A stretch of DNA of 8,088 nt from Nitrospina sp. (GTDB lineage Bacteria; Nitrospinota; Nitrospinia; Nitrospinales; Nitrospinaceae), in contig SMVS01000032.1 of the NCBI GenBank assembly GCA_004357435.1, positions 1 to 8,088 of the forward strand. Reading direction: 5' to 3'. Every line of letters starts with the position of its first letter. Within the stretch, counting starts at the first letter, position 1. The position numbers were made by a program, and so were the translations under genes. Below, piece after piece: positions 1 to 7,241 of this stretch. The notes beneath the pieces were generated by a model. The model saw only the letters and a program-made list of their open reading frames with translations, was not told the DNA's origin and made no database searches.

Positions 1-1998
1 ATTCTGTTGGGCACTTCAGCCGCCCCTTTGCGCAAGGCGTTGCTGGAATCCAACCTGGGCACCGAAGTGATTGGCGGCGGGTTTGACGACAACCGGGTCG
101 AAACCATATTTGCCGTCGGCTTGAAGGGCGCGGAAAAGGACGACGAACAAAAAATCCTTGATCTCATTTTTAATACCCTCAAAGACCTTGCCGAAAATGG
201 CATTGGGGAAAATCAGATCAAAGCCTCGGTGAACACCATCGATTTTAAATTGCGCGAGGCCAACTTCGGCGGTTTCCCCAAGGGCATCATTTACAACATT
301 CAGTCCATGGGGTCCTGGTTGTACGATAGCGATCCGGTGGCACCTCTCAAGTATTCAGCTTTGATGAAAAAAATCAAAAGAAAATCCCAGCAGGGTTATT
401 TCGAAAAGCTTATCCGCAAGTATTTTCTGAATAACAATCACCGAAGCGTCGTCATCCTGACGCCGCAACCTGGGTTGAACGAAAAACAGGAAGCCAAAAT
501 CCGCCGGGAATTGCGTAAGAAAAAGAAATCGCTGAGTGAAAAAGAAGTGCAGAACCTGGTGGAGAAAACTCAGACGCTTCAGGAATTGCAGGTCGCACCC
601 GACCTTCCTGAAACCCTGGCAACCCTGCCCAGCCTTGAACTGGCGGATGTGGAAAAAAAGGTTCCGGTATTTCCCTGTGAAATAAAAAAACAAAAATCAC
701 CGAAGATACTTTTTCACGATTTGCAAACCAATAAAATCGCCTACACCCAGATGTGTTTCAACGCGGACCAGGTGCCTCAAGACCAGGTGCAATACTTGCC
801 GCTTTTGGGAAGGCTGATCATGGGCATGGGAACCAACAAGCGGGATTATGTTGAGATGGCCCAGCAAATCGGCATTCGTACCGGCGGCATTTCAGCTTCC
901 ACGTTCTCTTCGGTGACTCTCAATGATCGTGATCGGATTCTTTCCTACCTGAATTTCAGTGGTACCGGGCTTCTGGAAAAGTCCAGTGAACTTTTCGATT
1001 TGTATGGCGAGTTGATTCACGAACGAAATTTTGACAACTCCAAGCGGCTGGTGGAAATCATTCGAAGCGCCAAAGCCAATATGGAAGCCTCCATTGTTCC
1101 GAATGGCAACCAGTACGTGCTGTCCCGGTTGCAATCCTATCATTCCCGTTTGGGAAAATTTGACGAGTTGACCGACGGCATCACGTATTACCGGTTTTTG
1201 GAACGATTGCTCCAACGGGCGGAAAAAGATCCGGCCGAAGTGGCCGATCACTTTAAAGAGGTGGCGCGGATCGTTTTCACGCGGGACAATCTGTTGGCCA
1301 ATATCACCTGCGAGGCCAAAAGTTATTCCAAACTTGAAAAGAAAATTGTGGCCCTCGCGGAAGCTTTGCCGGAGGGTTCGGGGTCCGCGGCGCCGCTGAA
1401 CTTCGAATCCGGCGCGGTCAACGAAGCGTTTATCACCGCCAGTACGGTGCAGTACGTTGGCAAAGGCGCCAATCTTTATGATTTGGGTTTTGAGTTTTCA
1501 GGAAAATTCGATGCTCTGAAAGCCATCCTCCGGACCGGCTTCCTCTGGGACCGGGTCCGGGTGCAGGGCGGAGCCTATGGCAGTTCGATGAGTTTTGATC
1601 ATTACACCGGAGATTTCGGGCTGGTTTCCTACCGCGATCCCAATCTGACAGAAACTCTGGAGGTGTACGATGAAATCTCGGATTTTCTCACCCATCTGGA
1701 TTTGTCGCGCGGGGAATTGGAAAAAATTATCATCGGCTGTGTCGGCAATTTCGATCCGCCATTGTCACCGGACCGAAAAGGGGCGATCTCCAAAGTCGAG
1801 CATTTGACCGGCTTGACGGAAGAGTTCAAGCAGAAACGCCTCGATAGTTTGCTGTCCACTCGTTTGGCAGACATCAAGGAATACGCTGGCCTGTTCCAAA
1901 AAGTGAAGGAGACGGGCACTGTTTGCGTATTGGGGAATGAAGACAAAATCAAAAAAGCCGCCAAACGGTTTGATCATTTGGTCCAGGTTTTCAATTGA
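1..1998 (+). CDS. PreP-like M16C metallopeptidase, C-terminal part (5' truncated by window edge)
   Basis: The reading frame is open from the first base, so the gene starts upstream; 665 residues are visible before the TGA. Members of the presequence protease (PreP/Cym1) family are about 1000 residues long and degrade unstructured peptides inside a closed two-half chamber. The visible part begins within the first M16 half at a family-typical stretch (LLGTSAAPLRKALLESNLG). It continues through a charged helical linker at about residues 140-200 (KKKKSLSEKEVQNLVEK), typical of the M16C-associated region. It ends with the second M16-like half, which contains RVQGGAY (520-526) and SYRDPN. In plant PreP an Arg and a Tyr spaced six apart in this motif complete the active site, and both are present here (R520, Y526). 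The zinc motif HxxEH belongs to the missing N-terminal part and cannot be checked. No signal peptide can be judged. The family call is strong; the substrate is unknown. Confidence 0.9.
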   Translation: MLLGTSAAPLRKALLESNLGTEVIGGGFDDNRVETIFAVGLKGAEKDDEQKILDLIFNTLKDLAENGIGENQIKASVNTIDFKLREANFGGFPKGIIYNIQSMGSWLYDSDPVAPLKYSALMKKIKRKSQQGYFEKLIRKYFLNNNHRSVVILTPQPGLNEKQEAKIRRELRKKKKSLSEKEVQNLVEKTQTLQELQVAPDLPETLATLPSLELADVEKKVPVFPCEIKKQKSPKILFHDLQTNKIAYTQMCFNADQVPQDQVQYLPLLGRLIMGMGTNKRDYVEMAQQIGIRTGGISASTFSSVTLNDRDRILSYLNFSGTGLLEKSSELFDLYGELIHERNFDNSKRLVEIIRSAKANMEASIVPNGNQYVLSRLQSYHSRLGKFDELTDGITYYRFLERLLQRAEKDPAEVADHFKEVARIVFTRDNLLANITCEAKSYSKLEKKIVALAEALPEGSGSAAPLNFESGAVNEAFITASTVQYVGKGANLYDLGFEFSGKFDALKAILRTGFLWDRVRVQGGAYGSSMSFDHYTGDFGLVSYRDPNLTETLEVYDEISDFLTHLDLSRGELEKIIIGCVGNFDPPLSPDRKGAISKVEHLTGLTEEFKQKRLDSLLSTRLADIKEYAGLFQKVKETGTVCVLGNEDKIKKAAKRFDHLVQVFN

Positions 1999-2127
1999 AC
2001 CCGTCGACAGGCTGGCAGGCCGTTGGCAGGGGGCGGCGCATTTTTCTTTTGAACCCTCCACGCTAACGTGTTAACATATTGAAATACTTTTAGTTACTTT
2101 ACCTTAGCCGTCCTGAAACTAAAAAAT
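1999..2127. other. Intergenic gap between the protease and PAS genes
   Basis: This 129-base gap has a GC-rich first part with two close copies of TGGCAGG, then a T-rich stretch (CATTTTTCTTTT), then an AT-rich second part with a TTAACA that could serve as a -35 box. No convincing -10 box stands 16-18 bases downstream of it. No hairpin strong enough to call a terminator was found before the T-rich stretch. A promoter for the PAS gene probably lies in the second half, but the sequence does not prove it. Confidence 0.35.
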
Positions 2128-2820
2128 ATGGATCTTCATTCCTTCAAGAAAAAGCTTTACGGCCAGGTGGTCATCCTAGTCATTATTTTTCTTGTCCTAT
2201 CAATCGCCTGGGAATTTTCTTTAAAAGATCAGGCGATCTCTCAGTTGATAAAACAGATTCCGTTGCAGGGTGACGACCTCCGTTGGTTGGGAATTTTTAT
2301 CAGCGTGCTCTGGGTTCTTTTGGCTGTCGCCATTCCTGCCGCTCGTCTCACCCGGTTTGCCGAGAAAAGCATTGATAAATTATCCAGGGAGCATGGGCAG
2401 GCGGAACGGCGCTATAAAAAAATCATGGAGTCCACCAATGACCTGATATTTCAGGTCAACCCGGACGGTTATATTGATTTTATGAGTTCCGCATCACGGT
2501 TATTGGGGTACCAGAATTCAGAATTAACAGGCAAGCATATCGACATGCTTTTGAGCTTGGAAGACCGTCCCCTGGTCATTCCCCGGCTCACCACCAAGCG
2601 GATAGGGCACCGCGCCACTTACAATTTCTCTGCGCGGTTTCTGACCAGCCCCAAATCGGTGTTATCTTCCACCATACCCTCTCTTGAGTTCATCTTCGAT
2701 GCCTGCGGGTTGTGGGAAGAACCGGATAAAGTTGTTCTCACCAAAGGCACTGAAAAAACTTTCGTCGGAACGTTGTGTGTGGCCCGGCTGATAGGCGACC
2801 ACACCGAATTGAGAATGTGA
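2128..2820 (+). CDS. Membrane-anchored single-PAS-domain protein without output domain
   Basis: This 230-residue protein has two hydrophobic segments, about residues 12-30 (VVILVIIFLVLSIAW) and 51-70 (LGIFISVLWVLLAVAIPAA). A charged helical linker (73-96) follows, then a PAS fold from about 97 to 223. The PAS part opens with KIMESTNDLIFQVNPDG and has the N-box-like stretch SASRLLGYQNSELTGK; it ends on a last strand, GTLCVARLIGD. The short loop between the helices (about 31-50) would face the periplasm and the PAS domain the cytoplasm. No histidine kinase, GGDEF, EAL, HD or methyl-accepting domain follows; the protein stops seven residues after the last PAS strand. The ligand is not evident. 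The ATG is preceded by an A-rich stretch without a clear Shine-Dalgarno sequence, but it places the first helix sensibly. It lies 129 bases after the protease gene and converges with tpx, 38 bases from that stop. It may be a partner for a separate signalling protein; this is inference. Confidence 0.8.
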   Translation: MDLHSFKKKLYGQVVILVIIFLVLSIAWEFSLKDQAISQLIKQIPLQGDDLRWLGIFISVLWVLLAVAIPAARLTRFAEKSIDKLSREHGQAERRYKKIMESTNDLIFQVNPDGYIDFMSSASRLLGYQNSELTGKHIDMLLSLEDRPLVIPRLTTKRIGHRATYNFSARFLTSPKSVLSSTIPSLEFIFDACGLWEEPDKVVLTKGTEKTFVGTLCVARLIGDHTELRM

Positions 2821-2858
2821 TACTCAAACCCGCTTAATTTTTCTCCTGAAATTGTTGT

Positions 2859-3443
2859 TCACTCACCGAGTGTTTTCGCGAAATCAAAAGCTTTCTGCAT
2901 TTTTGGCAATTGCACCAGCTCCGGAACGATTTCCAGATAGCGGATGATGCCTTCCTTGTCGAGGACCAGAACCGCGCGGGCCAGCAATTGACTTTCCTTG
3001 ATCAAAAGTCCGGTATTCCTGCCGAATTGCGCTCCCCGGTAATCAGAAAGAAACAATATGTTCTTGATGTTCGCGTTTTCGGAAAAACGTTTTTGCGCAA
3101 AAGGCAGATCGCGGCTGATGGTCACCAGGCGCACGGTCGCGTCGAGCCCGTTATTCTCTTCGCTTAAGATATGAGTTTGTTTTTCGCAAACTTTGGTGTC
3201 GATGGAAGGAACGATGCTGATGAGGGTGACTTGTCCCCGAAAAGAATTGAGTTTCACGCCGTTCATGCCGGCATCGGGAAGAAGAATGTCCGGTAAAGGC
3301 TGGCCGACTGCCAGCGTTTGACCCACCAACGTCAGGGGCTGGCCTCTCAGGGTGATCGTGGGAGACGGACCGGCAAAAGCCCAAAACGGCTGGATCCACC
3401 CACAAAAAAATAAAAACAGGACGACACTTTGTTTTAGTTGCAT
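2859..3443 (-). CDS. tpx: Exported Tpx-type thiol peroxidase (peroxiredoxin) lacking the usual resolving cysteine
   Basis: The 194-residue protein starts with a Sec signal peptide: K4, a hydrophobic core to about residue 20, and probable cleavage after AFA at 24. The mature part begins with the Tpx N-terminal hairpin (TITLRGQPLTLVGQTLAVGQ). The catalytic motif PSIDTKVC gives Thr83 and the peroxidatic Cys86, and Arg156 (LLARAVLVLD) matches the conserved active-site Arg. DLPFAQKRF (112-120) is the Tpx hallmark. The next residue, which is the resolving Cys (Cys95) in E. coli Tpx, is Ser121 here. The only other cysteine, Cys14, lies in the signal peptide, so the mature enzyme would have one cysteine and need an external thiol for recycling. 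The family reduces H2O2 and alkyl hydroperoxides; E. coli Tpx was long described as periplasmic but has no signal peptide, whereas this one does. The ATG has a strong GGAGGT nine bases upstream. Family call strong; location and 1-Cys mechanism inferred. Confidence 0.9.
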   Translation of the reverse strand: MQLKQSVVLFLFFCGWIQPFWAFAGPSPTITLRGQPLTLVGQTLAVGQPLPDILLPDAGMNGVKLNSFRGQVTLISIVPSIDTKVCEKQTHILSEENNGLDATVRLVTISRDLPFAQKRFSENANIKNILFLSDYRGAQFGRNTGLLIKESQLLARAVLVLDKEGIIRYLEIVPELVQLPKMQKAFDFAKTLGE

Positions 3444-3452
3444 GACGTTCGC

Positions 3453-3458
3453 ACCTCC
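3453..3458 (-). promoter_or_regulatory. Ribosome binding site of tpx
   Basis: On the minus strand the sequence reads GGAGGT followed by nine bases and ATG. It is the best Shine-Dalgarno match in front of any gene in the window and supports the 3443 start. It also suggests tpx can be translated independently of mutS2. Confidence 0.8.
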
Positions 3459-3481
3459 AAATAAAAAGATTTTGATGACAA

Positions 3482-3498
3482 CCCGGAATCGATCCGGG
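3482..3498 (-). terminator. Perfect 6-bp hairpin between mutS2 and tpx (possible terminator)
   Basis: The inverted repeat CCCGGA / TCCGGG with a five-base loop (ATCGA) lies 36 bases beyond the mutS2 stop codon in the direction of transcription. On the minus strand it is followed by TTGTCATCAAAATCTTTTT, so the T tract comes about 13 bases late for a classical intrinsic terminator. On the plus strand the following bases are ATTATTTTA. It may terminate or attenuate mutS2 transcripts, or stabilise an mRNA end. It sits 23 bases upstream of the tpx ribosome binding site, so it could also be a processing or leader structure for tpx. Confidence 0.4.
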
Positions 3499-3534
3499 AT
3501 TATTTTATGGCAACCGATTTCTAAATTTTATCCA

Positions 3535-5913
3535 TTAGAAATGAACCACGGTGACACCGTCACCGCCCTCGTGCCGCTCGCCGGGAACGTATTTTTTGCC
3601 GATCCCGGAGCTGGCCAGCAGGTCTCTCACCAACTGTTTGAGTTTGCCCATGCCGTGGCCGTGAATGATGGTGGCCTTCGGTAGTTTGTTCAACACTGCC
3701 CGACTCAGAAATAATTCTACGGTTTCTTTGGCTTCATCCATCCGCATGCCCCTCAGGTCGCACGTTGCTTGTGGCGAGGATTGGGATTCGGTTTGAATGC
3801 TCACATTATTTTTGGGTGTGAGATTCTTGGCCTCGGGCGGAGCCTGCGAGTTGCCGAACACGTGTTTCGCATCCACCACCATAAAAATATTGCCGAGCTG
3901 GACACGCACTTTGGTTTTTCCCTTCGGGTCGTCCATCAATTTACCAACCGCGTCATAAGGTTCCACCAGAATGGGAGCCCCCTGCCGGAGTTGTGCCACC
4001 GGAAGGTTCCAGATGGATCGGAGGTGAGGATCGCTGACCGTCGGCAATCGTCCCATGTGGTGCAGTTGTTTTTCAGCATCCTTTAATTGTTTCGCATCGG
4101 GTTTGCCGCGCAAATCCTCGATCATTTTTCTAATTTCCCGTTTGCCTTCCCGCACGTAGGCTTGCAGGCGTTGGGTTTTGTTTTTTAGAAAGTCCTGTTG
4201 TTCGGACGCTAGAATTTTTTTGATTGCTTTTTGTTCTTCCAGGTTTTTTTTGGTTTCCGCCAGCGTGTCTGCCATCTCCTCCAGTTTTTTTTCCAGAATC
4301 AACTTTTGCTGATTGAGATCTTTTAAAAGGATTTCAGACCGGTTGTCCACTTGTTGATAAATTTCACGGGCGCGGCTCAGGGTTTCGGGATGCAGTCCCA
4401 ATCGTTCAGCGGTGTCCAGCGCGGCGCTGTGACCGGGGACGCCGAAAACCAGTTTGTAAGTGGGCGCGAGGGAATCCAGATCGAATCCCATGCAGGCGTT
4501 CAAGAATCCGGCTTGAGTCTGAGCCATGGTTTTGAGGGCGAGATAATGAGTGGAGACCAGAGTCATGAATCCGCGTTGTTGCATTTCCAGTAAAATGGCT
4601 TCCGCGAGGGCGGCGCCTTCCTGCGGGTCGGTGGCGATCCCCAACTCGTCGAGCAGGATCAAAGCGCCTTGGGGAGCCTGGTTCAGGATATGAATTATTT
4701 TCTGCAGATGAGCGGAAAAGGTGGATAGCTGGAGTTCGATATTCTGGTCGTCGCCGATGTCCGCGTAAACCATGGGGAAAAAGCGTATTGTTGAGTGGGG
4801 CGCCACCGGTAAAAATAAACCCGCGCGCGCCATCAGCGACATCAGCCCCACGGTTTTCAAGGTGACGGTTTTGCCGCCGGTGTTGGGGCCGGAAATGATG
4901 ACCACCTTGACAGGAGCGTCCCAAACGATGTCGTTGGCAACCACCGATTGGCCATTCAAAACCAGTTCGGGATTGCGCGCCTGATATAAAGATACGGGAC
5001 CCTCTTGTTGAAGAAGGCAGGGTTGGGCCTGCATGGTTCCGGCCAACCGTGCTTTCGCCAGGATGAGATCGAGCGCGGCCAACTGGTCGAGATTGGTGGT
5101 CAGGGATTCGCGATGCAGGAGCACCTCCCCGGTGAGTTTCTGCAAAACTTTTATTTTTTCCCGCTCGACATCCATGCGGGCGATCTTGAGCTGGTTGTTC
5201 AAAGGCAGAATCTGGGGCGGTTCGACGAACAGCGTTTGACCGCTACTCGAACTGTCGTGAATGATGCCGTCAATTTTGGAGCGGGCCTCCGATTTGACCG
5301 GAAACACAACGCGCCCTTCGCGTTCGGTGGTGTAGGTGTCTTGCAGAGCCTCCTTGAAAGCGGCCGAACCCATTATTTTTCGCACGGTCGTTTCCAGCCG
5401 GGTGCGAATTTTTCTCATCTCTTGATGGGCTTGTTTCAATTCCGGAGAGGCATTTTCATGAACGTCCCCGTCCGGGTGAATGCACCGCGTTATTTCCCTG
5501 CTCAATTCGGAAAGCGGTTCCAGGTTTTCACGGTACGCGCGGAGACGTGGCACGCGATCCTGTTTTTGAAGGAAGCGTTTGATGTCACGCACCAGATTCA
5601 AAATATTCAACAAGGCCAAAAAAGCTGATGGTTCGATGAGATGACGTTCTTCGGCTTGTTGCAGAATCGGGGACAAATCGTGAAACGTTCGCATGGGGAA
5701 ATGTTCCGCGGATTCAATCAGGGCAACCATCTCCGCCGTTTCGTCCAACAGGCGCCGGGCGGTCTCCAAGTCCGTTGCGGGCGTCAGCGCAGAGCATCGG
5801 CTTTGGGTGACGGGTGATTCGGCCCGGCGGGCCAGGTGGTGCTGGATGAGGTTCCAACCCAATAAATTGAGAGAGGTTTGTTCCGAAACAGGATGGGATG
5901 CGGGTGGTTTCAT
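3535..5913 (-). CDS. mutS2: MutS2 family ATPase/endonuclease with C-terminal Smr domain
   Basis: At 792 residues this is close to the usual MutS2 length (about 785 in Bacillus subtilis) and lacks the mismatch-recognition domain of MutS. In order: a helical core/lever region (about 1-190); the clamp-flanking motif EREGRVVFPVKSEARSKIDG followed by SSSSGQTLFVEPP (197-233); Walker A GPNTGGKT (342-349); signature LSTFSAHL (396-403); Walker B LILLDELG with D422 and E423; H-loop STHY (454-457); a charged coiled coil (about 525-602); a KOW-like region (about 645-685); and the Smr domain with CDLRG (718-722) and HGHG (751-754), ending VTVVHF. MutS2 has been linked to suppression of homologous recombination and, in B. 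subtilis, to rescue of collided ribosomes; which applies here cannot be read from sequence. The ATG overlaps the upstream hydrolase stop as ATGA, and no strong Shine-Dalgarno precedes it, which favours translational coupling. The nuclease motif has Cys where LDLR has its first Leu. Confidence 0.96.
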   Translation of the reverse strand: MKPPASHPVSEQTSLNLLGWNLIQHHLARRAESPVTQSRCSALTPATDLETARRLLDETAEMVALIESAEHFPMRTFHDLSPILQQAEERHLIEPSAFLALLNILNLVRDIKRFLQKQDRVPRLRAYRENLEPLSELSREITRCIHPDGDVHENASPELKQAHQEMRKIRTRLETTVRKIMGSAAFKEALQDTYTTEREGRVVFPVKSEARSKIDGIIHDSSSSGQTLFVEPPQILPLNNQLKIARMDVEREKIKVLQKLTGEVLLHRESLTTNLDQLAALDLILAKARLAGTMQAQPCLLQQEGPVSLYQARNPELVLNGQSVVANDIVWDAPVKVVIISGPNTGGKTVTLKTVGLMSLMARAGLFLPVAPHSTIRFFPMVYADIGDDQNIELQLSTFSAHLQKIIHILNQAPQGALILLDELGIATDPQEGAALAEAILLEMQQRGFMTLVSTHYLALKTMAQTQAGFLNACMGFDLDSLAPTYKLVFGVPGHSAALDTAERLGLHPETLSRAREIYQQVDNRSEILLKDLNQQKLILEKKLEEMADTLAETKKNLEEQKAIKKILASEQQDFLKNKTQRLQAYVREGKREIRKMIEDLRGKPDAKQLKDAEKQLHHMGRLPTVSDPHLRSIWNLPVAQLRQGAPILVEPYDAVGKLMDDPKGKTKVRVQLGNIFMVVDAKHVFGNSQAPPEAKNLTPKNNVSIQTESQSSPQATCDLRGMRMDEAKETVELFLSRAVLNKLPKATIIHGHGMGKLKQLVRDLLASSGIGKKYVPGERHEGGDGVTVVHF
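5910..5913 (-). promoter_or_regulatory. ATGA start-stop overlap coupling the hydrolase gene to mutS2
   Basis: On the minus strand the four bases ATGA contain both the mutS2 start (ATG) and the hydrolase stop (TGA). The preceding bases (GCCCGCCGCCC) hold no purine-rich ribosome binding site. Re-initiation by ribosomes finishing the hydrolase is therefore the likeliest way mutS2 is translated. Confidence 0.75.
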
Positions 5914-7241
5914 GGGCGGCGGGCGATTTGATGGCCGAATGAAATTTTAATGCGCGCGTCATAAAGCAGTTCGGGGTCCCAGCGGTCTTTGAAACCATGC
6001 AATAAAAGGGACAGGTCTTTCTTCACCAGCCCTTCAAAACGGACGGTTTTTTCTCCGGCCATATATTTATCGCGAGTCTCTTGCAACTCCTGAAAGGTGA
6101 CGGTGACCGGCCGATCTAAATCGACATGGTCGGCATTGAGATAAATTTCATTCTCCAAAAGGTTTTTCCCCAGAATTTCAAAACGGTTTTTTTCTTTATG
6201 AACGGCGATCATCGTCGCGATTTTACCATCTTTAATGTTGAGGGTTTCCGGCTCCGGCCCGGGAATTTGCAGAGCGGCCAGTTGATAACCCTTGCTCACT
6301 CTGGCCCACTGAATCTGTCCCAGATGGTTGGCCTCGCGCACCATTCGTATCACGGTGGCATGCGGGTTGCGTTCCTGGGATTTCAGCCAGGCTTTTAAGG
6401 CGGGAACTTCAGATTCCGGCATGAAATGGCCGCCATGCACCGATCCTTTTTCCAGATGTTCACGGTAAACCAGCGGGTACCTCAAGTCGGTGAGAATCTT
6501 GTTGATGCGGCGGCTGATACTGACGGGGAAAATCGGATCGTGTTGGCCCTGAATGCTGTACACCGGCGTGTTGTTGAGGTTGATCAAAAAGTGCATGTAC
6601 CTTGCCGTGACCGCTCCCGCGATGGGCACGATGCCGGCAAAACGATCCGGATAAAACATTCCCATCATGTAGGTGCCAATAGCGCCATTGGACAGTCCCG
6701 CCAAAAAAACCTTGTTGTGGTTTACGGGGTACCGGGTTTTGACCTGGCGAATCAATTTGAAAATAATTTCCTCAGCGGTGAAAGTCCACCAGGCTCCCAT
6801 GGGGTAAGAAGGGCACGCGATGATGAAATCCTCACCCAGCCTCGGCAACCAGCGTTTTAGAGTGCTTTCGCCATTGCCGCCCATGCCGTGCAGGATCACG
6901 ATCAACGGATAGGTCTTTTCCTGGGTCAGGTCACGGGGCGCATGCAGAGCGTAGGGATAAAGTTTTTGCTGGTGTTCGATGGACCAGTCCGAATGCCAAC
7001 CGGGCGCCCCACCTTGCCCGCGCGCCTTCAGTCTGAGATAAGCTTTGACCTGTTGGTGAGAGATGTTGTTTTTCTTGAGCCGCTCAACAATCTGGTGTTC
7101 TTTCGCCGGATCGTCAGTGGACAAAAAAAGATCGATGTCCGCTGTCGGATCCTGCAAGGGCGGCTGGGCTCCTGGGGGTGTTTGGACGGCGCAGGCCGAG
7201 GCAACGACCCCCCAAAATAAAATAAAAATCCAATTACGCAT
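5910..7241 (-). CDS. Predicted lipoprotein alpha/beta-hydrolase (esterase/peptidase-like)
   Basis: I place the start at the ATG at 7241 (443 residues). The frame stays open to a TTG at 7301, but the ATG puts an N-terminal hydrophobic segment (MRNWIFILFWGVVASAC) at the very start. Cys17 could be lipidated; the lipobox ASAC is imperfect because position -3 is Ala. If Cys17 is not lipidated, this is a secreted protein cleaved near the same site. Residues about 94-290 form an alpha/beta-hydrolase core of the PHB-depolymerase/predicted-peptidase type: LIVILHGMGG (113-122, oxyanion region), nucleophile elbow GLSNG with Ser184, acid candidate Asp235 (GQHDPIFP), and His272 (GGHFMPE; His269 is an alternative). 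A short region before the core (35-75) resembles a helical linker. Residues about 300-443 form a further region, rich in predicted strands, that I do not recognise. Substrate unknown. It is the first gene of the minus-strand block and overlaps mutS2 by four bases. No clear Shine-Dalgarno is seen before the ATG. Confidence 0.82.
   Translation of the reverse strand: MRNWIFILFWGVVASACAVQTPPGAQPPLQDPTADIDLFLSTDDPAKEHQIVERLKKNNISHQQVKAYLRLKARGQGGAPGWHSDWSIEHQQKLYPYALHAPRDLTQEKTYPLIVILHGMGGNGESTLKRWLPRLGEDFIIACPSYPMGAWWTFTAEEIIFKLIRQVKTRYPVNHNKVFLAGLSNGAIGTYMMGMFYPDRFAGIVPIAGAVTARYMHFLINLNNTPVYSIQGQHDPIFPVSISRRINKILTDLRYPLVYREHLEKGSVHGGHFMPESEVPALKAWLKSQERNPHATVIRMVREANHLGQIQWARVSKGYQLAALQIPGPEPETLNIKDGKIATMIAVHKEKNRFEILGKNLLENEIYLNADHVDLDRPVTVTFQELQETRDKYMAGEKTVRFEGLVKKDLSLLLHGFKDRWDPELLYDARIKISFGHQIARRP

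Noticed and set aside
2071..2099. Possible promoter TTAACA with 17-base spacer before the PAS gene
   Set aside because: The -10 position reads TTACTT, only two matches to the consensus, so it is not called as a promoter.
2808..2827. Inverted repeat TTGAG / CTCAA at the convergent gene ends as a terminator
   Set aside because: The stem is only five AT-rich base pairs with a nine-base loop, and the T tract is displaced; too weak to call.
4406..4924. 172-codon open frame on the minus strand in another frame of mutS2
   Set aside because: It overlaps the Walker A to Walker B coding region, and its translation is rich in Arg, His and Pro with no domain pattern, as expected for an out-of-frame shadow.
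5005..5628. 207-codon open frame on the plus strand opposite mutS2
   Set aside because: It lies wholly antisense to the well-conserved MutS2 clamp and helical region, and its translation shows no recognisable domain.
6426..6860. 144-codon open frame on the plus strand opposite the hydrolase gene
   Set aside because: It is antisense to the catalytic core of the hydrolase, whose motifs are clear; no ribosome binding site or domain supports it.
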